Shown here piece after piece: positions 9,312 to 16,542 of a stretch of DNA of 64,000 nt. A model generated the notes under the pieces. It was not told the origin of the DNA. It worked only from the letters and a program-made list of their open reading frames with translations, and ran no database searches. The translations under genes and the position numbers were made by a program. Origin of the DNA: Castellaniella sp044508625 (lineage in GTDB: Bacteria > Pseudomonadota > Gammaproteobacteria > Burkholderiales > Burkholderiaceae_B); the NCBI GenBank assembly GCA_044508625.1, contig JBIQHJ010000009.1, positions 1 through 64,000 on the forward strand, in the 5' to 3' direction. The first letter of the stretch is position 1. Every line of letters begins with the position of its first letter.

Positions 9312-10310
9312 TCAATGCCTGAGAAACCGCCTGACCGGAAACAGCCATAATCCATAGCGCTCGTTCAATTTCCCCCAGAGTCCCTTGGGGCTCCACAGCA
9401 TCACGGCGACCGTCAGGGCGCCGACGCAGATCAGGTAGATGCTGCCGTATTCGCTGAGCTGCTCCCGCAGGACGAAATAAAGCAGCGTCCCGATCAAGGG
9501 GCCCTCGATGGTGCCGATGCCGCCGATCACGACGATGAAAATCATGGCGACCATCCAGTCGATCGAAAATGCGGCATCGGGCGTGACGCGCAGCTTCGTG
9601 ATGAATATCAGCGCGCCGGCCATGCCGCAGCAGACGGCGCAGACGATGTAGACGAACCACTGCACCTTGCGCACCGACACCCCGAGGCTGCCCGCAGCGC
9701 GGGCGCTGTCGCGGACGGCGGTCAGCGCCAGGCCGTACCGGGACCGCAGGAGGACATAGACGAACAGCGTCATGCCGATGCCCAGCACCAGCGCCGACCA
9801 GAGCGTCAACGCCTCCCGCAGCCAGGGCGGAATGCCCTGCAAGGCGGCGGTGACCGAGATGCCGGACCCGCCGCCGAATGCGCTGACGTTGGCCAGCAGC
9901 AGGCGGCAGACCTCCGCGACCACCCAGGTGCCGACCGCGAAATACGCGCCCTGGAGGCGGAACATCAGCACGCCGATCGGCAGGGCGGCGAGGCCGCACA
10001 GCAGTCCGGCCAGCGGGATGGTCAGGAACGGGTTCATGCCCAGGTCGAGGCCGAAATACACCAGGCAATAGCCGCCCAGCCCGATGAACGCCTGCTGTCC
10101 GATGGACAGGAGCCCGCCATAGCCCGCCATGAGGTTCCACATCTGGGCGAGCGCGAGCATGTAGAAGAACTCGCTGAGCAGCCTGAGCCCGGCCCGGTTG
10201 ATCCACCAGGGGCCCAGGAACAGCAGCGCGACCCCCAATGCGAGCAGCACCAGGAATGCCGCGTACGCCACTCTTGCGGCCTTGAATTTTCGAATGGTCG
10301 AATCCGTCAT
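9312..10310 (-). CDS. livM: Branched-chain-type ABC transporter permease (LivM family)
   Basis: This 332-residue inner-membrane permease is the second channel subunit of a Liv/HAAT-type ABC importer. Multiple hydrophobic helices are visible. The family signature 'AARVAGSLGVSV' is represented by SARAAGSLGVSVRKVQ, followed by the 'GMAGALIF' segment and the 'GGIGTIEGPLIGTLL' loop that contacts the ATPase. A GAAGG site precedes the ATG. It begins 9 bases after the livH stop and is the last gene of the five-gene importer set. In the cluster around a transhydroxylase-like enzyme, aromatic or dicarboxylic substrates are as likely as amino acids; many Burkholderiales Liv systems import aromatic acids. 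Confidence 0.9.
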   Translation of the reverse strand: MTDSTIRKFKAARVAYAAFLVLLALGVALLFLGPWWINRAGLRLLSEFFYMLALAQMWNLMAGYGGLLSIGQQAFIGLGGYCLVYFGLDLGMNPFLTIPLAGLLCGLAALPIGVLMFRLQGAYFAVGTWVVAEVCRLLLANVSAFGGGSGISVTAALQGIPPWLREALTLWSALVLGIGMTLFVYVLLRSRYGLALTAVRDSARAAGSLGVSVRKVQWFVYIVCAVCCGMAGALIFITKLRVTPDAAFSIDWMVAMIFIVVIGGIGTIEGPLIGTLLYFVLREQLSEYGSIYLICVGALTVAVMLWSPKGLWGKLNERYGLWLFPVRRFLRH

Positions 10311-10319
10311 GACATACCT

Positions 10320-11192
10320 TCAATGATGCTTGGCCACGGGGAACAGGCCTTGGGGCCTGAACATCAGGATCAGCAGGAAGGCCAGGTGCCCTCCCAGGAT
10401 CCCCCAGCCCGGATTGATCTGCAGGGCGAGCGACTGGGCGATGCCGAGGACCATGGCGCCGATCAGGGTGCCCCACAGCGAGCCCAGGCCCCCGATGATG
10501 ACCGCCTCGAAGGCGTAGATCAGCCTGGCGCCGCCTTCCGCGGGCCCCACCGTGGTGCTCAGGACGAAGAACATCCCGCCGATGGCCGTCACGGCCATGG
10601 CCAGGCCCATGGCCAGGGCGTAGACGTGCCGGTTGTCCACCCCCATCAGCCGCACTGTATGGGGATCGTCGGCCGCCGCGCGAAACGTGCGCCCCAGGCG
10701 TGTCCAGGAGAACAGGGCCTGCAGCAGGGCGAACACGCCCAGCGCCACGACGAAGGTCAGCAGGGGCAGGACCCCGACCTGCAGGCCGCCCGCGACCGAT
10801 ATGCTGTCGGTCACCAGCGAGCCCGAGGGCAGTATCCGGGTGTCGGCGGAAAAGATCTCCAGCAGCCCGTTCTGGATGATGATCGACAGGCCGAAAGTGA
10901 CCAGCAGCGGCGGCAGGAGGTCGGTGCCCAGGACGCGATTGAGCAGCAGGCGCTGCAGCGCATACCCCAGCAGCGCCATCGCCACGATGGCCAGCGGCAG
11001 GATGAGGAGGCTGCCGGCGCCCAGCCAGGCGGCGATCGCCAGGGCGATGAAGGCCGACATGACCGTCAGGTCGCCGTGGGCGATGTTGACCAGGCGCATG
11101 ATGCCGAAAGAAAGGGACAGGCCGATCGCCATCAGGGCGTAGAGCCCCCCGATCAGCCCTCCCTGCACGACGATGTTGATCCAATGCATCAT
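10320..11192 (-). CDS. livH: Branched-chain-type ABC transporter permease (LivH family)
   Basis: This 290-residue inner-membrane permease starts MMHWINIVVQGGLIGGLYALMAIG, where GGLIGGLYALMAIGLSLSFG is the standard LivH N-terminal helix. Later family elements include 'NIAHGDLTVMSAF', a RAAADDPHTVRLMG segment and the 'GGLGSLWGTLIGA' loop for coupling to the ATPase. The ATG overlaps the livF stop (ATGA), indicating translational coupling. The frame is open far upstream inside livF, but that extension is not coding. It forms the channel with LivM. Confidence 0.92.
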   Translation of the reverse strand: MMHWINIVVQGGLIGGLYALMAIGLSLSFGIMRLVNIAHGDLTVMSAFIALAIAAWLGAGSLLILPLAIVAMALLGYALQRLLLNRVLGTDLLPPLLVTFGLSIIIQNGLLEIFSADTRILPSGSLVTDSISVAGGLQVGVLPLLTFVVALGVFALLQALFSWTRLGRTFRAAADDPHTVRLMGVDNRHVYALAMGLAMAVTAIGGMFFVLSTTVGPAEGGARLIYAFEAVIIGGLGSLWGTLIGAMVLGIAQSLALQINPGWGILGGHLAFLLILMFRPQGLFPVAKHH

Positions 11193-11899
11193 GGCTTTTT
11201 CACTCCAAAGTACGCGTTGGCGATCTGGTCCTGGGTGTAGGCGTCCGCCGGCCCCTCCAGCACGACCCTGCCCTCGCACAGGCAGATCATGCGATTCGAC
11301 ACCGCCAGCGCCTGGTGTATGTCCTGCTCGACCAGGATCAGGGATACCCCCTGGTCCCGTATGGCGGGAATGGCCTTGTAGACTTCCTTGACGATCACGG
11401 GGGCGAGGCCCAGCGAGATTTCGTCGCACAAGAGGACGGCGGGGTTGGACATCAGCGCGCGCCCGATGGCCACCATCTGCTGCTGCCCGCCCGAGAGCAG
11501 CGTGGCCTGCCGGGCACGGAAGGTCTCGAGCACGGGAAACATCCGGTAGACCGTCTCGAGGGTCCAGGGGCCCGGCCGACGGACGTAGGCCCCCATGAGC
11601 AGGTTTTCCTCCACGTTCAGGCTGGGAAAGAGCTTGCGGCCCTCGGGGATCATGGCGATGCCCATGGCGGTCAGCTCGTGCGCCGGCAGGCGTCCGACCG
11701 GCTTGCCCCGGAAATACACCTGCTGGGCCTCCCGCGCCGGAATCATGCCGCACAGCGTCCTGAGCAGGGTCGTCTTGCCGGCGCCGTTGGCGCCGATGAT
11801 CGCCAGGGTCTCGCCCTCGTCCAGGCGGACGTCCACACCGTAGAGCGCCTGGAAGTCGCCGTAGAAGGCGGCGAGCCGTTTCGTTTCGAGAAGGTTCAT
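11189..11899 (-). CDS. livF: Branched-chain-type ABC transporter ATP-binding protein (LivF family)
   Basis: This 236-residue ATPase subunit has Walker A GANGAGKTT at about residues 38-46, the ABC signature LSGGQQQMVAIGRAL, and Walker B VLLCDEISLGLAP. The pattern SNPAVLLCDEISLGLAPVIV is characteristic of LivF rather than LivG. It starts at MNLLETKRLAAFYG, which overlaps the livG stop by 4 bases (ATGA). It powers import together with LivG; both ATPases are complete. Confidence 0.93.
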   Translation of the reverse strand: MNLLETKRLAAFYGDFQALYGVDVRLDEGETLAIIGANGAGKTTLLRTLCGMIPAREAQQVYFRGKPVGRLPAHELTAMGIAMIPEGRKLFPSLNVEENLLMGAYVRRPGPWTLETVYRMFPVLETFRARQATLLSGGQQQMVAIGRALMSNPAVLLCDEISLGLAPVIVKEVYKAIPAIRDQGVSLILVEQDIHQALAVSNRMICLCEGRVVLEGPADAYTQDQIANAYFGVKKP

Positions 11900-12621
11900 T
11901 CCAGTGCGATCCCCATGTAGATTTCCCGGACCCTGGCATCCCGCATGACCAGTTCGGGTTCCCCCTGCGTGAGGACCGTCCCGGCATCGAGGACCAGCAA
12001 TTGGTCGGCCACCGCCATCAGCGCATGGACGATGTGCTCGATCCACACCATGGACACCCCCTGATCCCGGATCTCGCGGATGGTCTGGATGAGTTCCGCC
12101 ACCTCGGGATCGCTGAGGCCGCCGGCGATCTCGTCGAGCAGCAGCACACGCGGCTCGGTCGCCAGGGCCCGCGCGAGCTCGAGCCGCTTGCGGTCGAGCA
12201 GCGGCAGGTTGCCCGAGATCCGGTTCGCCTTGCCGAGCAGCCCCGTGACCACCAGCGCCTGCCGGGCGTGCCCCTGCGCCTCGCGCTCGCTGCGGCCCGT
12301 CCCGAAGCTCGCCCCCACCAGGACGTTCTCGTAGACCGTCATCCCCGAGAAGGGATGGGGAATCTGGTAGGTGCGGCCTATCCCCAGGCGGCAGCGCCGC
12401 GCCGACGGCAGCCGGGTGATGTCCTGTCCCTCGAACACCACCTGGCCGCGATCGGGCTGCAGGTCCCCGGCGATCAGGTTGAACAGGGTGGTCTTGCCCG
12501 CCCCATTCGGCCCGATCACCCCAAGGACCTCCCCCTCGGACAGCGAGAAGGAGAGGTCCTCGAGGACCCGCAGGCTGCCAAACGACTTGGCGATTCCCAA
12601 TACCTCGATCAAAGGCTTCAT
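11896..12621 (-). CDS. livG: Branched-chain-type ABC transporter ATP-binding protein (LivG family)
   Basis: This 241-residue ATPase subunit has Walker A GPNGAGKTTLFN, the LivG-type TYQIPHPFSGMTVYENVLVG segment after the Q-loop, a degenerate signature region NLPLLDRKRLELARAL, and Walker B VLLLDEIAGGLSDPE. The signature lacks the usual LSxGQ and reads LPLLD, a variation seen in some aromatic-type Liv systems. The C-terminal 'VMRDARVREIYMGIALE' is a LivG hallmark. The ATG overlaps the receptor gene stop by 4 bases, so receptor, livG, livF and livH are tightly coupled. Confidence 0.92.
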   Translation of the reverse strand: MKPLIEVLGIAKSFGSLRVLEDLSFSLSEGEVLGVIGPNGAGKTTLFNLIAGDLQPDRGQVVFEGQDITRLPSARRCRLGIGRTYQIPHPFSGMTVYENVLVGASFGTGRSEREAQGHARQALVVTGLLGKANRISGNLPLLDRKRLELARALATEPRVLLLDEIAGGLSDPEVAELIQTIREIRDQGVSMVWIEHIVHALMAVADQLLVLDAGTVLTQGEPELVMRDARVREIYMGIALE

Positions 12622-13913
12622 GTGTATTGGATCGGTTCGAATTGGTCTTGCAGCGCGATGCCCTGGGCGTGGCTGTTGTCGACGAGCAGCAGCTCGAGGG
12701 CCTTGTTGCGCCACTTCCACTGGCCCCCGGCCAGCACGGTCTTGCAGACGTTGGGCACCGGCCCCGACGAAAAGTCGATGGGACCCGCGATGGTGTTCAA
12801 GTGCGTGCTGCGGACGGCGTCCCGGATGGCGGCCGGACTGCGGTCCGCGGCGCGCTTGAACGCGTCGACGGCGAGCTCGAACAGCGAGTGGTTCAGTCCC
12901 AGGGGCATGTTCCAGGGCAGGCTGGAAAATGCGGTGAACGCCTGGGCGAGCTCGGCCGCCGACTGGCCCGTCAGGCTGGACGTGAAGGGGAAGGCGGGCG
13001 ACCACCAGAGCTCCAGCGAAAGGCCGGCGGCCCGCCTGCCGTAGGACTTGACCGTGCCATTGTGCTGGCACGCCTTGGCGACCGTGACGATGGCGGGACG
13101 CAGGTCCTGCCGGATGGCCTGGGCCCAGAAATTGGCGAAATCGGGGGGCGGCACCACGCCCGTGACGATGTCGACGCCCTTTTCCTTGAAGGCCGCGATG
13201 TAGGACGAGAAATTGTCCGAGGGCGTCTGGTAGCGGCCCGGATCGACCAATGTATAGCCTTTCTGGGCGAGCACGGGCGGGAAGCCCATCTTGGCATCTC
13301 CCCAGGCGTTGCCGTCGGAATCGTTCGGAAACAGCGCGCCGAGGACCTTGTTCGTGGGGAGCTGCTCCCACAAGTGGGTATACATCCCGATGACTTCCTC
13401 GAGGCCCCAGAAGTAATGCCAGGTCCATTCGAAGCCCTTGTCCGGCTTGCCGCCGCGCCCGAAGAAGTACGGCTGCCACGGGGTGCCGTTGGTGATGCAG
13501 GGCACGCCGTTGAGCTCGCACTGGTCGGCCACCGGGTTGGTGGTGGCCGGCGTGCTGGCCGCGACGACGATGTCCACCTCGTCCTTGAGGATCAGTTCCG
13601 CCGTGACGTCCGCGGCCCGGTTCGAGCTCGACTGCGTGTCCTTGTAGATGATTTCGACCGGGTATTTGCGCCCGGCCAGCGTCACGCCGCTCTCCAGGAC
13701 CTTGCGGATCTGCTGCAGGAGGAAGGCGTCAGGCTCGGCAAAGACGGCCAGCGGACCGGTCTGGGGGCTGACGAAGCCGATCTTCAGGCTGCTCGCGGCA
13801 TGCGCGGCGGGGAACGGCAGCATGGCGGCCGCGCCCAGCCCCCCGAGTTTCTTGAGCGTGCTGCGGCGAGAGGTCGAAAAGGCTCCCAGCGCCCCATTCG
13901 TGCGAGGATTCAT
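12618..13913 (-). CDS. ABC transporter periplasmic ligand-binding protein (LivK/peripla_BP_6 type)
   Basis: This 431-residue periplasmic binding protein is the receptor for the Liv importer. The N-terminus carries a twin-arginine-like signal (SRRSTLKKLGGLG followed by AAAMLPFPAAHA), suggesting export in a folded state. The type I fold begins with LKIGFVSPQTGPLAVF. Its distinctive C-terminal half matches the family of receptors that accompany aromatic and amide Liv systems rather than the classic leucine receptor. A good AAGGAG site precedes the ATG. It lies 36 bases downstream of the outer-membrane channel gene on the same strand, which supports one uptake operon. Confidence 0.9.
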   Translation of the reverse strand: MNPRTNGALGAFSTSRRSTLKKLGGLGAAAMLPFPAAHAASSLKIGFVSPQTGPLAVFAEPDAFLLQQIRKVLESGVTLAGRKYPVEIIYKDTQSSSNRAADVTAELILKDEVDIVVAASTPATTNPVADQCELNGVPCITNGTPWQPYFFGRGGKPDKGFEWTWHYFWGLEEVIGMYTHLWEQLPTNKVLGALFPNDSDGNAWGDAKMGFPPVLAQKGYTLVDPGRYQTPSDNFSSYIAAFKEKGVDIVTGVVPPPDFANFWAQAIRQDLRPAIVTVAKACQHNGTVKSYGRRAAGLSLELWWSPAFPFTSSLTGQSAAELAQAFTAFSSLPWNMPLGLNHSLFELAVDAFKRAADRSPAAIRDAVRSTHLNTIAGPIDFSSGPVPNVCKTVLAGGQWKWRNKALELLLVDNSHAQGIALQDQFEPIQYT

Positions 13914-13949
13914 GTTGTCTCCTTGAAAGATTATTCCGGTGGTCGGGCG

Positions 13950-14879
13950 TCAGAGCGGCAGGATCAGCTTGAGCCAGAACTTGTCGCCGCCGAAGCGGTT
14001 CTTGACCATGGTCTCGTGCTGCCACTGCGCAATGAACTGCGTGCCCGACTTGGTGGCGTAGTTCACGCTCGGCCCGAAGGCCAGCACCCTGCCCTTGCGC
14101 CCATCCGACCACGGCCCCATGGCCGAGCTAATCGTCTCGCCGTCGAGCTCGTCGTTGGTGGTCTGCTGCAGGTAGTAGCCCGAGATCCCCACGCCCCAGG
14201 GCCCGAAGTGCTTGCCCACCAGGAAGTCCATGTGGAATTCGTCGCCCGAGCGGTAGTCCATCTTGGGCAGGGTCGGATCGGGCCGGAAGTCCTTGTTGGT
14301 GGTCTTGAAGTTGTACATGAACTTGGCAGACGCCTCCCAGCCCTGCTCATTGCGGTACGTCGCCGCAAACACCGGCTCGAAGCTCCAGTAGTTGGCCCCG
14401 ATGCTGCGCCGCGCCTCGCCCGAATGGTAGGTGCCCGTGGGCGCATAGAAGTCCAGCGCCGCCACCCAGTGCCAGTCGCCCCTGTGCCAGCCCAGCACGA
14501 AGGGGCTGAAGGTGATGTCGCCCAGGCCCGTCTCGGTGTCGTTGTCCCCGCCCATTTCGATCTTCTGGTGCACGACCGGGGCGATGATGTGCCAGGCCCA
14601 GCTACCGCCCAGGAACTGGTAGGGGGTCACGTGCACCCAGCGCAGCGCATCGAACCAGGCGTCGACCTTGGCGCCGGAGACCTTGTCGCCGCTGCCGTCG
14701 CGCAGCTTGCCGGTGTAGAAGCCGGCGTAGTTGAGGAAATAATCACCCGGAGGAGGCAGCGCGCCCGCCATCCAGTTCTCGGCGCCGTTGGGATACTGGT
14801 CGCCGCCTTCCTTGGCCTGCGCCACGCCGCAAAGCCCCGCCGCGACCATCAATGCCAGGACCAGTTTTTTTACGTTCAT
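13950..14879 (-). CDS. Outer-membrane channel of the MetA-pathway phenol degradation family (SphA-like)
   Basis: This 309-residue protein has a cleavable signal peptide (MNVKKLVLALMVAAGLCGVAQA), then alternating amphipathic beta strands ending in an aromatic-flanked strand (FWLKLILPL). It resembles the Phenol_MetA_deg family of outer-membrane transporters found in aromatic degradation clusters, and shares features such as 'GDYFLNYAGFYTGKLRDGSG' near the N-terminus and 'NYWSFEPVFAATYRNEQGW' in the barrel. A strong AAGGAGGAG site precedes the ATG. Its place between the VOC gene and the Liv receptor suggests it admits the aromatic substrate across the outer membrane. The function is a family-level inference. 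Confidence 0.85.
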   Translation of the reverse strand: MNVKKLVLALMVAAGLCGVAQAKEGGDQYPNGAENWMAGALPPPGDYFLNYAGFYTGKLRDGSGDKVSGAKVDAWFDALRWVHVTPYQFLGGSWAWHIIAPVVHQKIEMGGDNDTETGLGDITFSPFVLGWHRGDWHWVAALDFYAPTGTYHSGEARRSIGANYWSFEPVFAATYRNEQGWEASAKFMYNFKTTNKDFRPDPTLPKMDYRSGDEFHMDFLVGKHFGPWGVGISGYYLQQTTNDELDGETISSAMGPWSDGRKGRVLAFGPSVNYATKSGTQFIAQWQHETMVKNRFGGDKFWLKLILPL

Positions 14880-14941
14880 GGGTACTCCTCCTTGCTTACG
14901 TTTGATATGGAATGAAGAAAACTCCCGGCCGGTCGGTGCGA

Positions 14942-15547
14942 TCACCTCTCGGGATGGGCCGGGTGCCACAATCGCCGGTCGGTCTCCCGCTCATATCCCT
15001 TGCCATCGGGATAACTGACCAGCTCCAACTGCATGCCCCAGGGGGCAAGGAAATAGACCCAGCTCTGCCCGGCGCTGGGTCCCGTCATGCGGATGGTCGG
15101 CTCGCCCAGCACGCGCACGCCTTTTTCCTTGAGATAGGCGACGGCCGCGTCCATGTCCTCCACATAGAAGCCGAGGTGATGGCCGCCGACGTCGCTATTC
15201 TTCGGCTGCTCGCGGCGCTGATCGGGGGCCTCGTACTCGAAGATCTCGAAATTGGACCCATTGGCGCAGCGCAGGAAACGCAGGCGGCGCATGACCGCCT
15301 GCGGATGGACGTCGAGATGGCGCGCCATCCAGTCGCCATCGGATTGAAACGGCCCGAGCTCGTAGAAGGCCTCGCAGCCGATGACGTCGACGAAGAACCG
15401 GACGGCCTCGTCCAGGTCGGGGACCGTGAAGCCGACGTGATCCGTGCCGGCCAGCCCCGGAAGGCCCGGGGCTTTCGTGGCCGCGCCGGCGTCGCCGGCC
15501 GCCGCCTGGCGGCTCCGTGTGGAAGGCTGGTCGATGTCGTTCGTCAT
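14942..15547 (-). CDS. VOC (glyoxalase/bleomycin resistance/dioxygenase) superfamily protein
   Basis: This 201-residue vicinal-oxygen-chelate protein has a first beta-alpha-beta-beta-beta unit from GTDHVGFTVPDLDEAVRFF and a second around VGGHHLGFYVEDMDAAVAYL. Metal-ligand candidates are His in TDHVGF, His in GHHLGF and Glu in MQLELVSY. VOC members include extradiol dioxygenases, glyoxalases and isomerases. This one has the compact two-motif form of lyases or isomerases rather than a full extradiol dioxygenase. The ATG at 15547 follows an AGGAAC site. It is 108 bases downstream of the Mo-enzyme small subunit and upstream of the transporter genes, so it probably processes a pathway intermediate. 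Exact reaction is unknown. Confidence 0.85.
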   Translation of the reverse strand: MTNDIDQPSTRSRQAAAGDAGAATKAPGLPGLAGTDHVGFTVPDLDEAVRFFVDVIGCEAFYELGPFQSDGDWMARHLDVHPQAVMRRLRFLRCANGSNFEIFEYEAPDQRREQPKNSDVGGHHLGFYVEDMDAAVAYLKEKGVRVLGEPTIRMTGPSAGQSWVYFLAPWGMQLELVSYPDGKGYERETDRRLWHPAHPER

Positions 15548-15585
15548 GATGGATGGGTTCCTGGAGTCAATAAGGGATTCCCATC

Positions 15586-15607
15586 GCTCCGGACACGGGT
15601 CCGGAGC
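15586..15607. terminator. Perfect hairpin between Mo-enzyme small subunit and VOC gene
   Basis: GCTCCGGAC / GTCCGGAGC form a perfect 9-bp stem around the loop ACGG. No T-tract follows on the minus strand, so it may attenuate transcription or protect mRNA ends within the operon rather than end it fully. Confidence 0.5.
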
Positions 15608-15655
15608 CATGTGGAAATCCGCCACGAGCGGAATGGGAAAACGAGCGGGCGGCCG

Positions 15656-16510
15656 CTACAGCCTGATCGTTCCCAGGTAGAGGCTTTCCTCGGCCAGGGT
15701 CACGGTCTGCCTGGCCGAGCCCCGCTGCGCGCCCATGACCTCGACCTCGTATTCCCCGCTGTTGGGATCGAGCCCGTCGAACTTGAAATCGCCGAAGGTG
15801 TCCGACTGCGACGACGCGACCTCCTTGCCTTTGTGCTTCAGGGTCACGCGCACGCCGGGGACGCAATCGACCACGCCATTGGCCTCGGCCACCACGCTGC
15901 CGCCGATGAAGCACTTGGCGAATCGATAGAGATTCTTGTAGTAGACGCGCGGCTTGGTATTGAGCTCGGGGCGCAGGACCTCGAGCTTGTGTTTCTTGAC
16001 CAGTTCCGCCATTTCCTCGTCCGTGACCTTCACCGCCCAGTAGACGCCCGTGGGACAGGACTGCTGGCAGCGGGGCTGGTCCCAGCCCTGGTCCAGCAGG
16101 TGGGCATCGAAGGTCCAGGTCTGCGGCAACTGCAATTCCTCGTTCCAGAAGATGGCGTTGTAGGGGCAGCTACCGACGATGTCCTTGCGGCCGCGCGCCT
16201 TTTGCGGATCGATGATGACGATGCCGTCGGGGCGCTTGTACACCGAGCCGTCGCCCGCGGCCTTGATGCACGGCGCGTTGTCGCAATGGTTGCACATGGT
16301 CGGGCGGTAGGCGGCGTCGACCATGCCGTCCTGCCCGCGGACCTTGCGATGGATCTTGATCCAGTTGTGGCCATGCACGGGCTGGGGCGCGGAATAGCCC
16401 GGGAAGTCGTTGCCGACATATTCGTCGCGCGTCGCCAGCATGCAGTTGTTGCAGTTCTCGCAGCGGGCCACGTCGATAATCAGGTTCCACTTTTTCATGC
16501 CAGAATCCAT
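15656..16510 (-). CDS. Iron-sulfur small subunit of a transhydroxylase-family molybdoenzyme
   Basis: This 284-residue electron-transfer subunit resembles the beta subunit of pyrogallol-phloroglucinol transhydroxylase: an N-terminal ferredoxin-like part (residues 1-185) plus a C-terminal Ig/carboxypeptidase-regulatory-like domain (about 205-284, RVTLKHKGKEVASSQSDTFG). Visible cysteine groups are CENCNNC (17, 20, 23), CNHCDNAPC (73, 76, 81), Cys115 in SCPYN, and PRCQQSC (148, 152). Compared with my recollection of the Pelobacter subunit, three cysteines are missing: the fourth of the first group (now Thr27) and a CxxC replaced by Trp132 and Asp135. These would all ligate the same [4Fe-4S] cluster, so two clusters are predicted instead of three. 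It lies 32 bases after the large subunit. An alternative start at 16498 (MKKWNLIIDVARC) fits the family length better. Confidence 0.87.
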   Translation of the reverse strand: MDSGMKKWNLIIDVARCENCNNCMLATRDEYVGNDFPGYSAPQPVHGHNWIKIHRKVRGQDGMVDAAYRPTMCNHCDNAPCIKAAGDGSVYKRPDGIVIIDPQKARGRKDIVGSCPYNAIFWNEELQLPQTWTFDAHLLDQGWDQPRCQQSCPTGVYWAVKVTDEEMAELVKKHKLEVLRPELNTKPRVYYKNLYRFAKCFIGGSVVAEANGVVDCVPGVRVTLKHKGKEVASSQSDTFGDFKFDGLDPNSGEYEVEVMGAQRGSARQTVTLAEESLYLGTIRL

Positions 16511-16542
16511 TTCCAGTTATGTGATCGTCATTCGGGGCCGGC

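Noticed and set aside
12627..14915. Open plus-strand frame of over 700 codons across the Liv receptor and outer-membrane channel genes
   Set aside because: It spans two well-supported minus-strand genes and their spacer, and the translation shows no recognisable domain.
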